The notes beneath the pieces are model-generated. The model did no database searches. It was not told where the DNA came from and was given only the letters and a program-made list of their open reading frames with translations. The position numbers and the translations under genes are program-made. Shown piece by piece: positions 41,892-50,304 of a stretch of DNA of 64,000 bases. Every line of letters starts with the position of its first letter. Within the stretch, counting starts at the first letter, position 1. Origin of the DNA: Agrococcus sp. SL85 (GTDB lineage: Bacteria; Actinomycetota; Actinomycetes; Actinomycetales; Microbacteriaceae); NCBI RefSeq assembly GCF_026625845.1, contig NZ_CP113066.1, positions 558,001 to 622,000 on the forward strand. The letters run 5' to 3'.

Positions 41892-42518
41892 ATGCACCCC
41901 ATCGACGCGGACGCCGTGCTGCGGCGGCCCGCCGCGCCCGGCTCGGCCGGCGACGAGCTGCTGGTCGTGATGCACGGGCTCGGCAGCCACGAGGGCGACC
42001 TCTTCGGCCTCGCGCCGCACCTGCCCGGTCGCTTCGAGGTCGCATCGCTCCGCGCCCCGATCCCGTACGGCGGCGGCTTCGCGTGGTTCGGGTTCTCCGC
42101 CGTCGACTCGACCGACCACGCGCTCATCGACTCGGCGGCCGAGGGCGTGCTCGCCTGGCTCGACGGGCTCGAGCGGCCGTACGCGCGCATCCACCTGCTC
42201 GGCTTCTCGCAGGGCGGCGCGATGGCCGTGCAGCTCGCGCGGCTCGCGCCAGAGCGCTTCGCGTCGATCGCGCACCTCTCGTCGTTCGTGCACGCGGGCG
42301 AGCTGCCGGGCGATGCGGAGCTCGCGGCGCGCGAGCCGCGCATCCCCCTGCTCGCGACGATCGGCGAGCTCGACGAGGTGATCCACGCCGACAAGCGCGA
42401 GCGCTCGGCGCCGTGGCTCGACGCGCACTTCGCCGTGGAGCGCCGCACCTACCGCCGCGGGCACGCGATCGTGGCCGAGGAGCTCGCCGACGTCGTCGCC
42501 TTCCTCGACCGCGCCTGA
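41892..42518 (+). CDS. Alpha/beta hydrolase, phospholipase/carboxylesterase family
   Basis: 208 residues, the usual length of this esterase class. The catalytic set is visible: HGLGSHEGDLFGL near the oxyanion region, nucleophile elbow GFSQGGAMAV (serine about residue 105), ATIGELDEVIHAD for the aspartate and RRGHAIVAEEL for the histidine. Preceded by AAGGAG 8 nt before the ATG. It should hydrolyse short-chain esters or lysophospholipids; the natural substrate is not known. It is transcribed away from the acyltransferase-like membrane gene, from a 52-nt intergenic space that must hold both promoters. Confidence 0.9.
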   Translation: MHPIDADAVLRRPAAPGSAGDELLVVMHGLGSHEGDLFGLAPHLPGRFEVASLRAPIPYGGGFAWFGFSAVDSTDHALIDSAAEGVLAWLDGLERPYARIHLLGFSQGGAMAVQLARLAPERFASIAHLSSFVHAGELPGDAELAAREPRIPLLATIGELDEVIHADKRERSAPWLDAHFAVERRTYRRGHAIVAEELADVVAFLDRA

Positions 42519-42645
42519 CCCCCCGCTGTTCCGCCTCCGCAGGCTCAGCGGCGCGCGGACGGGATCGTCGCGCCTGCTCGCCGCTGACCCTGCACCAGCG
42601 GATCGAGACCGCGCGAGGAGCCTGTGGCGGCCGGGAGGCGGCAGG

Positions 42646-43338
42646 ATGGGTGCCGTGGATCGGTTCCGGCTGGGCGGCGTGCCCGGGGTCACGCCCGCGA
42701 AGTGGATGCGGGTGTGGGGCGAGCGCGTGCCCGGCACCCCGATGGAGCTCGTGCAGCTCGAGGAGGCCGAGGCGGTGGCGGCGCTCGTCGCGGGCGAGCT
42801 CGACGCGGCGCTCGTGCGGCTGCCCGTCGAGGACGAGCGCCTGCACGTGGTGCCGCTCTACGCCGAGCTCGCCGTGGTCGTCGTGCCGAAGGGCCACCCC
42901 GTCGTCGCGTTCGACGATGTCGCGCTCGCCGACCTCGCGGGCGAGGCGCGCGTCGAGCGCGGCGGGATGACCGCAGCGCAGCACCTCGAGGTCGTCGCCT
43001 CCGGCGCCGGGATCGCGATCGTGCCGATGTCGGTCGCGCGTGCCCTCGGCGGCCCGGAGACGCGGCACCGCGTCGTCGTCGACGTCGAGCCCACCCGCAT
43101 CGCGCTCGCCTGGCGGCGCACCGACGACTCCGACCTGCACCAGGAGCTCGCCGCGATCGTGCGCGGCCGCACCGCGCGCTCGTCGCGCGGCGCGGAGCGC
43201 GAGGCCGAGGAGCCCGCGACGCCGACCTCGCAGCGACGCCAGCCCGCCAAGGCTCGCGGCCCGCAGCGCGGGCAGAAGCCGGGCAAGGGGCAGCGCCCCG
43301 CCGCGGGACGGAAGCCCGGCAAGGGCCGTCGCCGCTAG
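42646..43338 (+). CDS. LysR-type substrate-binding domain protein without DNA-binding domain, with basic tail
   Basis: 230 residues. Residues 1-170 form a type 2 periplasmic-binding-like effector domain as found in LysR regulators: FRLGGVPGVTPAKWMRVW, LVAGELDAALVRLPVEDE, LHVVPLYAELAVVVVPKG, HPVVAFDDVALADLAG and VASGAGIAIVPMSVARAL. The N-terminal helix-turn-helix is missing. Residues ~180-230 are Lys/Arg/Gly/Pro-rich (GPQRGQKPGKGQ, AAGRKPGKGRRR), a nucleic-acid-binding type of tail. The ATG at 42646 has GGGAGG 7 nt upstream; a GTG 9 nt later is possible. It ends 1 nt from the convergent KH gene. May sense a ligand without itself being a classical regulator. Confidence 0.8.
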   Translation: MGAVDRFRLGGVPGVTPAKWMRVWGERVPGTPMELVQLEEAEAVAALVAGELDAALVRLPVEDERLHVVPLYAELAVVVVPKGHPVVAFDDVALADLAGEARVERGGMTAAQHLEVVASGAGIAIVPMSVARALGGPETRHRVVVDVEPTRIALAWRRTDDSDLHQELAAIVRGRTARSSRGAEREAEEPATPTSQRRQPAKARGPQRGQKPGKGQRPAAGRKPGKGRRR

Positions 43339-43339
43339 C

Positions 43340-43897
43340 TCAGCGGCCGGTCGCCGCCCGCACCTGCTCGACGGCGGCGTCGACGAGCTCCGGGGAGTCG
43401 GCCGTGACCGTCACCGCGCCGTCACGTCCCACCGAGATGCGCGCACCCGTGCGCTGCTCGAGCGCCCGCACATGCGAACCGCCGCGGCCGATGAGCGCGC
43501 CCACCTCGCCGCGCGGCACCCGGATCGTGCGCGCGACGCTCCACGCCGTCGTCTTCACGACCACGCGGTCCGCCGGGCCCTGCGTCGGCAGCACCCACAC
43601 CTTCAGCGTGCTGTCGCCGAAGTCGCGCTCCAAGCGGATCGAGCCCTGCCGGTCGTCGCGGGCCTCGCGCTCGGGGCTGCGCACGACGAGCTCCAGGTGC
43701 GCCCGCTGCACGCGGCGCTGCGCCATGCGCTGCCGCGCGTGGTCGGTGAGGGCGATCTCGCCGCGGCGCTCCCGGACGGGCGCCTGCGTGCGTCGGCCCG
43801 GACCAGCGCCCGCAGACGGGCGACGGACCGCGACGAGGATGCCGAGGATCGCCGCGAGCGCGACGACGCCCAGCACGATGAGCAGGGTCGGGTCCAT
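43340..43897 (-). CDS. Membrane-anchored DUF4258-like and KH-domain protein
   Basis: 185 residues from ATG 43897 (GGAAGGG upstream). One N-terminal helix (DPTLLIVLGVVALAAILGIL) anchors it. Residues ~46-105 (LTDHARQRMAQRRVQRAHLE, ERDFGDSTLKVWVLPTQG) resemble DUF4258, a RelE-like fold. Residues ~124-183 are a KH domain with the GxxG loop IGRGGSHVRALEQRTGARIS, followed by SVGRDGAVTVTADS. KH domains bind single-stranded RNA or DNA. The gene follows tRNA-Ser and its terminator on the same strand. The fusion is unusual; a role in RNA handling at the membrane is inferred. Confidence 0.75.
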   Translation of the reverse strand: MDPTLLIVLGVVALAAILGILVAVRRPSAGAGPGRRTQAPVRERRGEIALTDHARQRMAQRRVQRAHLELVVRSPEREARDDRQGSIRLERDFGDSTLKVWVLPTQGPADRVVVKTTAWSVARTIRVPRGEVGALIGRGGSHVRALEQRTGARISVGRDGAVTVTADSPELVDAAVEQVRAATGR

Positions 43898-43920
43898 CGC
43901 ATCCCTTCCGCCGACACGAC

Positions 43921-43946
43921 GGAAGCCCCGCTCTCGCGGGGCTTCC
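43921..43946 (-). terminator. Terminator after tRNA-Ser
   Basis: Perfect 10-bp stem (GGAAGCCCCG with its complement) around a 6-nt loop, 5 nt past the tRNA 3' end on the minus strand and 23 nt before the KH gene start. Confidence 0.8.
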
Positions 43947-43951
43947 TGTGG

Positions 43952-44039
43952 CGGTGACGGTGGGATTTGAACCCACGGTGGAGGGTTACTCCACACAACT
44001 TTTCGAGAGTTGCACCTTCGGCCGCTCGGACACGTCACC
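43952..44039 (-). tRNA. tRNA-Ser (anticodon CGA)
   Basis: The minus strand starts GGTGACGTGTCCGAGCGGCC and ends in GGTTCAAATCCCACCGTCACC plus discriminator G. The acceptor stem GGTGACG pairs with CGTCACC; the anticodon stem-loop CAACT-CTCGAAA-AGTTG puts CGA at the anticodon; a long variable arm (GTGGAGTAACCCTCCAC) marks it as a class II serine tRNA. Reads UCG codons. CCA is not encoded. Confidence 0.96.
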
Positions 44040-44049
44040 AAGCGGAGAC

Positions 44050-44077
44050 ATTACACGAGGTGCCCACCGAGCCCCAA
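44050..44077 (-). promoter_or_regulatory. Probable tRNA-Ser promoter
   Basis: On the minus strand TTGGGG (44077-44072), 16 nt, TGTAAT (44055-44050), about 10 nt before the mature tRNA 5' end. The -10 matches the consensus at five of six positions; the -35 is weaker. Position suits a tRNA gene with a short leader. Confidence 0.5.
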
Positions 44078-44110
44078 ACCGGGCGCGGCATCCCACGCCC
44101 GCCGCCGACA

Positions 44111-44168
44111 GGTGCTCGCCCGGACGAGCGGTGCCGGTGCACCAGCACCCGTCGTCCGCTGGAGCACC
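44111..44168 (-). terminator. Long imperfect hairpin after the GNAT gene
   Basis: Nested inverted repeats: GGTGCTC (44111-44117) with GAGCACC (44162-44168), CGGACGA with TCGTCCG inside, and a GGTGC-ACCA-GCACC apex. It begins 32 nt past the stop of the acetyltransferase gene on the minus strand and so probably ends its transcript before the tRNA promoter. Confidence 0.55.
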
Positions 44169-44199
44169 GCTCGGCCCTGCGGACGGGGGCGAGCGGCGG

Positions 44200-44712
44200 T
44201 CAGGCGCCGAGGTCGCGCACATGACGGCGCTCGCTGAGCTCGCCGTCGACCTTCACGCCGCCGTCCGGCAGCCAGCCGTGCTGCTCGTAGAAGCGCTGCG
44301 CGCGCTCGTTGCCCTCGAGCACCCACAGGTACGCGCGGGCGTGGCCGTCGGCGCGGAGGCGCCGCTCGGCCTCCATGAGCAGGGCGTGCCCGACGCCGCG
44401 CGACCACCGCTCCGAGAGCGCGTAGATGGCGTAGAGCTCGCCCGTCGCGCCGTCGACCTCCTCGCGCGCGGGCCCGATCGCGGCCCAGCCCACGACCTCG
44501 CCGTCGGCGACCGCGACGAGCTCGTGCGCCTGCGGGTGCGCGTGCGCCTCGTGCCACAGCTCGGTGCGGCGCTCGGTCTCGCGCTGCACGTCCATCCGAT
44601 CCAGCATCGCCTGCGGCACGAGCCCCGCATAAGCGGCCCGCCACGTCTCGATGCGCACGCGCGCGATGCCCGCGGCGTCGTCGATCGTCGCCTCGCGCAC
44701 GTGGGCGGTCAT
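44200..44712 (-). CDS. GNAT-family N-acetyltransferase
   Basis: 170 residues with the standard GNAT fold: N-terminal VREATIDDAAGIARVRIETW, the acetyl-CoA loop RWSRGVGHALLMEAERRL, and GNERAQRFYEQHGWLPDGG near the end. The acceptor substrate is unknown; the group includes RimI-like and small-molecule acetyltransferases. The start overlaps the stop of the VOC gene (ATGA), so the two are co-translated. The gene is followed by a long hairpin. Confidence 0.88.
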   Translation of the reverse strand: MTAHVREATIDDAAGIARVRIETWRAAYAGLVPQAMLDRMDVQRETERRTELWHEAHAHPQAHELVAVADGEVVGWAAIGPAREEVDGATGELYAIYALSERWSRGVGHALLMEAERRLRADGHARAYLWVLEGNERAQRFYEQHGWLPDGGVKVDGELSERRHVRDLGA

Positions 44713-45077
44713 GCGGCCTCCCCCGGGGAGGCGTCGACGACGCAGAAGCGGTTGCCCTCGGGGTCCTCCATGATCACGTAGTCGGCGTCGTCGGGCCGCT
44801 TCGGCCAGTGCACGCGCTGGGCGCCGAGCGCCTCGAGCCGCGAGACCTCGCCGCCCTGGTCGTCGGCGTAGAGGTCGAGGTGGACGCGCGGCGGCAGCAC
44901 CCGCTCGCTCGGCACCGCGTCGAGCGACACGTTGGGACCGTGCCCGGCGCGCGGCCGCAGGAGCGCGAAGCCGTCGTCGAGCGGGAGGCGCGGCTCGTAG
45001 TCGAGCGCGGCCGACCAGAAGAGCAGCTGGCGCTCGAGGTCGGAGACCCGGATCACGATGGAGCCGACGGTGAGCAT
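44709..45077 (-). CDS. VOC-family (glyoxalase/bleomycin resistance-like) protein
   Basis: 122 residues with two beta-alpha-beta-beta-beta modules typical of the vicinal oxygen chelate fold: VGSIVIRVSDLERQLLFWSA at the start, RVHLDLYADDQGGEVSRLEA in the middle and YVIMEDPEGNRFCVVDA at the end. The metal-ligand positions (His/Glu) are partly visible (HLDLYA, EDPEGN). The exact substrate is not known. It overlaps the downstream acetyltransferase by 4 nt and is divergent from radA. Confidence 0.88.
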   Translation of the reverse strand: MLTVGSIVIRVSDLERQLLFWSAALDYEPRLPLDDGFALLRPRAGHGPNVSLDAVPSERVLPPRVHLDLYADDQGGEVSRLEALGAQRVHWPKRPDDADYVIMEDPEGNRFCVVDASPGEAA

Positions 45078-45166
45078 GGCGTCACGCTAGCCGGGAAGCC
45101 TGCGGATGCGCCACGAAGCGGGGCGCCCCGCCGCGCGCGTGGGCGGCCGACGGTAGCGTCGCCGGC

Positions 45167-46529
45167 ATGGCCAAGGCTCCCGGTTTCCGCTGCTCCGAGT
45201 GCGGGTGGACGACCCTCAAGTGGGTGGGGCGCTGCGGCGAGTGCCAGCAGTGGGGCACCGTCGAGGAGGCGGGCGCGCCCACCGCGCGCGTCTCGGCCGC
45301 CGCGGTGCCCGCCTCGCGCGCCGCGCGGCCCATCACCGAGCCTGACCGCGACCGACGCGCCGCGGTGGCCCACGGGCATCGGCGAGTTCGACCGCGTGCT
45401 CGGCGGCGGCATCGTGCCGGGCGCTGTTGTGCTGTGCTCGGGCGAGCCGGGCGTGGGCAAGTCGACGCTGCTGCTCGCCGTCGCGGCGACGGCCGCGCGC
45501 TCGGGTCGCCGCGTGCTCTACGTCTCGGGCGAGGAGTCGCTCGCGCAGGTGCGGCTGCGCGCAGAGCGCACAGGCGCGCTCGAGCCCGAGCTGTTCCTCG
45601 CGAGCGAGACCGACCTCGGCACGATCCTCGGCCAGATCCGCGACGTCGACCCGGAGCTCGTGATCGTCGACTCGGTGCAGACCGTCGCGAGCGCCGACAA
45701 CGACGGGCTCGCGGGCGGGCCGAGCCAGGTGCGCGACGTCGCCTCGGCGCTCACGCGCGCCGCGAAGGCCGCCGACGTGCCGCTGCTGCTCGTCGGCCAC
45801 GTCACGAAGGACGGCTCGGTCGCGGGCCCGCGCGTGCTCGAGCACCTCGTCGACGTCGTCGCGCACTTCGACGGCGATCGGCAGACCGCGCTGCGCTTCG
45901 TGCGCACCTCGAAGAACCGCTTCGGCCCGACCGACGAGGTGGGCTGCTTCGAGATGACGGGCGACGGCATCCTCGAGGTGCCCGACCCCTCGGGCCTCTT
46001 CCTCTCGCGCTCCTCGACCCCGCTGCCCGGCACGTGCGTGACCGTGGCGCTCGAGGGCCGCCGCGCGATCCCCGTGGAGGTGCAGGCGCTCGTCGTGCGG
46101 GCCTCGACGGCCCAGCCGCGCCGCGTCGTGAACGGCGTCGACTCCTCGCGCGTGGCGATGGTGCTCGCGGTGCTCGAGCGGCACGCTGGCATGCCGCTCG
46201 GGGCCGAGGACGTCTACGTCTCGACCGTCGGCGGCATCAGGCTCACGGAGCCCGGCGCCGACCTCGCCATCGCCCTCGCCATCGCGAGCGCCGCCCGAAA
46301 CGTCGCCCTGCCGCCGCGGCTCGCGGCGATCGGCGAGATCTCGCTCGCGGGCGAGATCCGGGCGGCGAGCGCCGCGAAGCGCCGGGCCACCGAGGCGAAG
46401 CGGCTGGGCTACGCGCGCGTCGTCGACGAGGGGGCCGCGCTCGTGCGGCATGCCGTGCCCGAGACCCTGCGCGCGGGCCGCCGCGAGGCCGCGCCGCAGC
46501 GCGAGCCCGCGGGCGTGCCCGACTTCTAG
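45167..46529 (+). CDS. radA: DNA repair protein RadA (frameshift in the sequence)
   Basis: About 453 residues once corrected. The N terminus has the RadA zinc finger FRCSECGWTTLKWVGRCGEC (C4). After ARPITE the frame changes; dropping one C from GAGCCT at 45338-45343 gives ITELTATDAPRWPTGIGEFD and continues in one frame to the end. The ATPase core follows with Walker A GEPGVGKSTLL, GEESLAQVRLRAER, VIVDSVQT (Walker B) and the RadA KNRFG motif (TSKNRFGPTDEVG). The C-terminal Lon-protease-like domain reads DLAIALAIASAARNVALP. RadA promotes branch migration and processing in recombination. It stands alone on the plus strand, divergent from the VOC gene and convergent with the APC gene. Confidence 0.92.
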
Positions 46530-46536
46530 GCCGCGC

Positions 46537-48108
46537 CTACTGCGCCTTGTCGCCCACCGCGGGCTTCGGCACCTCGAGCATCTCGGTGTCGAGCTCCATG
46601 TCGCGGCCGCCGTCCGAGGCGCCCACGGGGATGCGCTCGCCGCGGAAGAACGCGGGCTCCCGGATCGACTGCACGATCATGAGCACCACGCCGATGCCGA
46701 GCGTGACGATGCCGAGCACGAACACGAGGCCCACGCCGAACAGCGACGAGCCCGAGCCGTAGTCGGGATCCATCGAGTCGATGAGGGTCGTGAAGAACAG
46801 CACCGCGAGCACGAGGCCGCCGACGAGCGGGAAGACGAGCCGCGTGAGCGCCGTGCGCCACGACTCGAACCACGTGCGACGGAAGTACCAGACCGCCGCG
46901 AACGCCGTGATGCCGTAGTAGAAGCAGATCATCATGCCGAGCGCCGTGATGGTGTCCCACAGCACGTTCTCGCTGATGAAGCGCATCACGGCGTAGAAGG
47001 CGCTCGCCACGATCGCCGAGGCGAGGGTCGCGAAGCCGGGCGACTGGAAGCGGTCGGTGACCGAGCCGAAGCGCTTGGGCAGCGCGCCGTAGTGGCCCAT
47101 CGCGAGCAGCGTGCGGGCGGGGCTCACGAAGGTCGACTGCAGCGACGACGCCGAGCTCATGAGCACGGCGAGCGAGACGAGCACCGCGAGCGGGCCGAGC
47201 ACTGGGCCCGCGAGCGCGAAGAACACGTTGTCCTGGATGTCGGGGTTGCCGAGGCCGAACTCGCCCTCGCCGACGCCCGCGTACGCGGTCAGCGCGATCG
47301 CGAGCAGCAGGTAGAGCACCACGATGATGACGATCGTGAACGTGGCCGCGAGCCCGGGCGTGCGCGCGGAGCCCTTCGTCTCCTCGTTCATCGTGAGCGT
47401 CACGTCCCAGCCCCAGAAGATGAAGATCGAGAGCGACAGGCCCGCGGCGAAGGCCGAGAACGAGCTCACGGCGAAAGGGTTGAACCAGGAGGCGTCGATG
47501 GGCGTGGGGTCGAAGGCGCTGCCGTCGGCGACGCGCACAAGCGCGACGACCGCGAAGGCGACGAGCACGACGATCTGGATCGCGACGAGCCAGTACTGCA
47601 GGCGCTGCGTGGTGCGCACGTCGCGGTAGGAGATGAACGTCGCACCGGCCATGAAGCTGAGGCACACGAGCACGTTGATCCACGGCTCGGCGGCGAGGTC
47701 GGCGATCGAGGGGTCGCCGACGACCTGCGCGATGAGCAGGAAGAGGAAGTCGACGGCGATGCCCGCGAGGTTCGAGAGCACGAGGATCGTCGCGGCGATG
47801 AGCCCCCAGCCCGCCATCCAGCCCACCCAGGGGCCGAAGGCGCGCGATGCCCACGTGAACGAGGTGCCCGAGTCGGGCATCGCCGAGTTCAGCTCGCGGT
47901 AGCCGAAAGCGACGAGCAGCATCGGGATGAAGCCGACGAGGATGATCGCGGGCACCTGCACGCCGACCTCCGACACCGTGGGCCCGAGGGCCGCGGTGAG
48001 CGTGTAGGCGGGCGCGATGCACGAGATGCCGATGACGATGGCGCCGACGAGGCCCACCTGGCCGGCCGAGAGCCCCTTGCCCTGCAGGACATGCGTCTTC
48101 TCGCTCAT
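46537..48108 (-). CDS. APC-superfamily amino acid/polyamine permease
   Basis: 523 residues with about twelve membrane helices. Helix 1 carries the conserved unwound motif (GAIVIGISCIAPAYTLTAAL), helix 6 holds SIFIFWGWDVTLTMNEETKG, typical of APC antiporters, and helix 8-10 motifs (SSASSLQSTFVSPARTLLAM) follow. Short polar tails at both ends. It lies directly downstream of the flavin amine oxidase, separated by 72 nt with a small hairpin, so the pair may import and oxidise an amine such as putrescine; the substrate is inferred from the partner. Converges with radA. Confidence 0.9.
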   Translation of the reverse strand: MSEKTHVLQGKGLSAGQVGLVGAIVIGISCIAPAYTLTAALGPTVSEVGVQVPAIILVGFIPMLLVAFGYRELNSAMPDSGTSFTWASRAFGPWVGWMAGWGLIAATILVLSNLAGIAVDFLFLLIAQVVGDPSIADLAAEPWINVLVCLSFMAGATFISYRDVRTTQRLQYWLVAIQIVVLVAFAVVALVRVADGSAFDPTPIDASWFNPFAVSSFSAFAAGLSLSIFIFWGWDVTLTMNEETKGSARTPGLAATFTIVIIVVLYLLLAIALTAYAGVGEGEFGLGNPDIQDNVFFALAGPVLGPLAVLVSLAVLMSSASSLQSTFVSPARTLLAMGHYGALPKRFGSVTDRFQSPGFATLASAIVASAFYAVMRFISENVLWDTITALGMMICFYYGITAFAAVWYFRRTWFESWRTALTRLVFPLVGGLVLAVLFFTTLIDSMDPDYGSGSSLFGVGLVFVLGIVTLGIGVVLMIVQSIREPAFFRGERIPVGASDGGRDMELDTEMLEVPKPAVGDKAQ

Positions 48109-48147
48109 GGGGTCCTTCCTCCTCCCCGGTCGCCCGGGGCCCTCCAG

Positions 48148-48166
48148 CGGCGCACGGCGTGCGCCG
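48148..48166 (-). other. Small hairpin between amine oxidase and permease genes
   Basis: CGGCGCAC paired with GTGCGCCG around GGC in the 72-nt space after the amine oxidase stop. Could be a weak terminator or a processing site that lets the permease be made at a different level. Confidence 0.4.
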
Positions 48167-48180
48167 ACGAACGATGGGGC

Positions 48181-49551
48181 CTAGGCCCCGAGCGCCTCGA
48201 GCACGTCCGCGGCGGCCTGGCGGCCGGAGCGGATCGCGCCGTCGACGTGCTGGTAGCCGTGGCCGGCGTAGTCGCTGCACGCCCAGTGGATGGGGCCGAC
48301 CGGCTGCCGCTGGTCGGCGCCGTAGCGGTGGAGGCCGCCGAGGTCGTAGCTCGCGGCGTACGCGCCGCGCGTCCACTCCTCGCTGCCCCAGTCGCTCTCG
48401 TAGTAGACGACGGGCTCGAGCGCCTCGGGGCCCAGGTATCGGGCGATCGAGGCGAGGATGCGCGCGCGGCGCTCCTCGTCGCTCCAGCGGAACGCCTCGT
48501 CGGCGTGCTCGTCGGAGACGAAGCCCACGAGCGTGCCGCGCGGGTCCTCGTGGTTCGTGTTGTCGTAGAGCTCGTGCACGAGCTCGTCCGGGCCGAAGCC
48601 CGTGCCCGAGAGGCCTGCCTCGCGCCAGAAGGGGCGGTCGTAGACCGCGTGCACCTTGATGACGAGGCCGAGCGAGAGGTGCTGGTGCAGCTGGTGCTGG
48701 CGGCGGGGCAGCGGCGGCTGCACGTCGATGCGCGTGATGAGGTTCGGCGGCACCGCGACGATCACCTTGCGGCCGCGGGCGACGAGGCCGTCTGCGACGA
48801 CGACGACGCCAGCGTCCGAGCGCTCGATGCGGCGGACGGGCGCACGGAGGTGCACGGCGTCGCCGAGCGCCTCGGCCATGCGCACGCTCACCATCTGCAT
48901 GCCGCCCACGACCCGGCGGTCGAGGATCTCGTCCTCGTCGACGAGGTTCGCGAAGCCGTCGGCGCTCGCCGCCATGAGCAGCGCCTGCAGCGCCGAGAAG
49001 GCGTGCGAGGGCTTCGTGAGCATGGCGGGGCCGATGAAGAGCGCCGCGAGGTGCGCGGCGGCCGCGTCGTCGGTCTGCTGCCGCAGCCACGCGTCGAAGG
49101 GGACGGTGTCGAGCTCGCGGGCGCGGGGATGGTCCCACGGCGCGTCGGGGTCGACCTCGTGCGAGAGCCGGTCGATCTCCTCGACGAGGCGGTCGAGCTC
49201 GGCGACGGTGTCGGGGTCGATCGGGAAGTCGCCCTCGTAGTGCACGGCCTCGCCGTCGACGACGTAGACCGACCGGCCGTCGCGGTAGCGCGGGAAGGTC
49301 TCGAGGCCGAGCTCGGCGATCGTCTCGTGCAGCACCGTCTGGTGGGGCGAGACCCACTGGCCTCCGAGCTCGAGCATCGCGCCGTCGACGGTGTCGGTCC
49401 AGGTGCGGCCGCCGACGCGCTCGCGCGCCTCGAGCACGGCCACGGTGCGGCCCGCGCGCACGAGCGCCGTCGCCGCCGCGAGACCGGACGGGCCGGCTCC
49501 GACGATCACGACATCGACGTCGACGTCCACCTGCGACTCCTGCTGGGCCAT
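48181..49551 (-). CDS. FAD-dependent amine oxidase (putrescine oxidase/monoamine oxidase-like)
   Basis: 456 residues from ATG 49551, with GGAGGTGCGC directly upstream; a GTG 6 nt upstream is less likely. The FAD dinucleotide fold is VVIVGAGPSGLAAATALVRA, with EARERVGGRTWTD next, then the GG motif LELGGQWVSPHQTV. The C terminus has the second FAD block HWACSDYAGHGYQHVDGAIR followed by SGRQAAADVLEALG. This is the flavin amine oxidase family that includes bacterial putrescine oxidases. It oxidises an amine to an aldehyde with hydrogen peroxide release. Co-located with an APC permease, it probably serves polyamine use; exact substrate not determined. Confidence 0.9.
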   Translation of the reverse strand: MAQQESQVDVDVDVVIVGAGPSGLAAATALVRAGRTVAVLEARERVGGRTWTDTVDGAMLELGGQWVSPHQTVLHETIAELGLETFPRYRDGRSVYVVDGEAVHYEGDFPIDPDTVAELDRLVEEIDRLSHEVDPDAPWDHPRARELDTVPFDAWLRQQTDDAAAAHLAALFIGPAMLTKPSHAFSALQALLMAASADGFANLVDEDEILDRRVVGGMQMVSVRMAEALGDAVHLRAPVRRIERSDAGVVVVADGLVARGRKVIVAVPPNLITRIDVQPPLPRRQHQLHQHLSLGLVIKVHAVYDRPFWREAGLSGTGFGPDELVHELYDNTNHEDPRGTLVGFVSDEHADEAFRWSDEERRARILASIARYLGPEALEPVVYYESDWGSEEWTRGAYAASYDLGGLHRYGADQRQPVGPIHWACSDYAGHGYQHVDGAIRSGRQAAADVLEALGA

Positions 49552-49609
49552 GCGCACCTCCGGTCAGCGATCCTGCAGAGAACCTACTCCCGGAACGCGC
49601 AGGAAAGGC

Positions 49610-50278
49610 TCAGCGGAGCACGAACGTCGCCCCGCTCTGCGAGGCGTAGCCGCCGACCGAGACGCGCAGCTCGTAGCTCGCGCCGTCGGCGGGCACCTGC
49701 TCGCGCTCGGCGGTGCAGGTCTCGGTCGACGAGGCGGTGCGATCCCACTCGATCGGCACGGACGACTGCGGGGTCGCCGGCTCCAGCTGCACGACGTCGT
49801 CCTGCACGTCAGCGGCGCAGTCGGTGAAGCGGTAGACCACCTGGTCGCCGGCGCGCACCTCGTACTGCTGCTGCGCCGTGCCCGCGTTGACGGAGCACGC
49901 GGCATCGCCCGTGTTCTCGATCGTGAACGAGAGCTGCACGCGCTCGCCGTCGCCGTACTCCTCGCGGTCCGTCGCAGGCGTGAGTCGCACGCTCTCGGCC
50001 GCGCAGGGCGCCGTCGGCGCGCCCGTCGGCTGGGGCGTGCCGCCGATGGGGGTGAAGGGCTCTGTGGACGTGGGGCTCGGCTGCGCGTCGGGGGTCGCGG
50101 CGGGCGTGCCGCTCGGCGCAGGCGCCGGCTCGGGAGCCGATCCGGCCTCCCAGGGCCGCCAGACCAGCAGCACCACGGCCGCCACGACGAGGATCGCGAG
50201 GAGGCCGAGCATCGTGCGCCGGCGGCGCACGGCCGCGCGCCGCTTCGCGCCCGACGGCGCCCTGGATCCCGTGCTCAC
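49610..50278 (-). CDS. Membrane-anchored secreted beta-domain protein (DUF4232-like)
   Basis: 222 residues from GTG 50278. A basic N terminus (AKRRAAVRRRR) is followed by one helix (TMLGLLAILVVAAVVLLVW), a proline/threonine-rich linker and an external beta-sandwich-like domain from about residue 90 (CAAESVRLTPATDREEYGDG, ERVQLSFTIENTGDAACSVN) with four or so cysteines that could make disulfides. The pattern fits DUF4232-type extracytoplasmic domains of actinobacteria. Function unknown; it stands between the amine oxidase and the N-acetylglutamate synthase-like gene on the same strand. Confidence 0.75.
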   Translation of the reverse strand: MSTGSRAPSGAKRRAAVRRRRTMLGLLAILVVAAVVLLVWRPWEAGSAPEPAPAPSGTPAATPDAQPSPTSTEPFTPIGGTPQPTGAPTAPCAAESVRLTPATDREEYGDGERVQLSFTIENTGDAACSVNAGTAQQQYEVRAGDQVVYRFTDCAADVQDDVVQLEPATPQSSVPIEWDRTASSTETCTAEREQVPADGASYELRVSVGGYASQSGATFVLR

Positions 50279-50304
50279 CGACCCAAGGGTAGGCGCGGGC
50301 GGGC

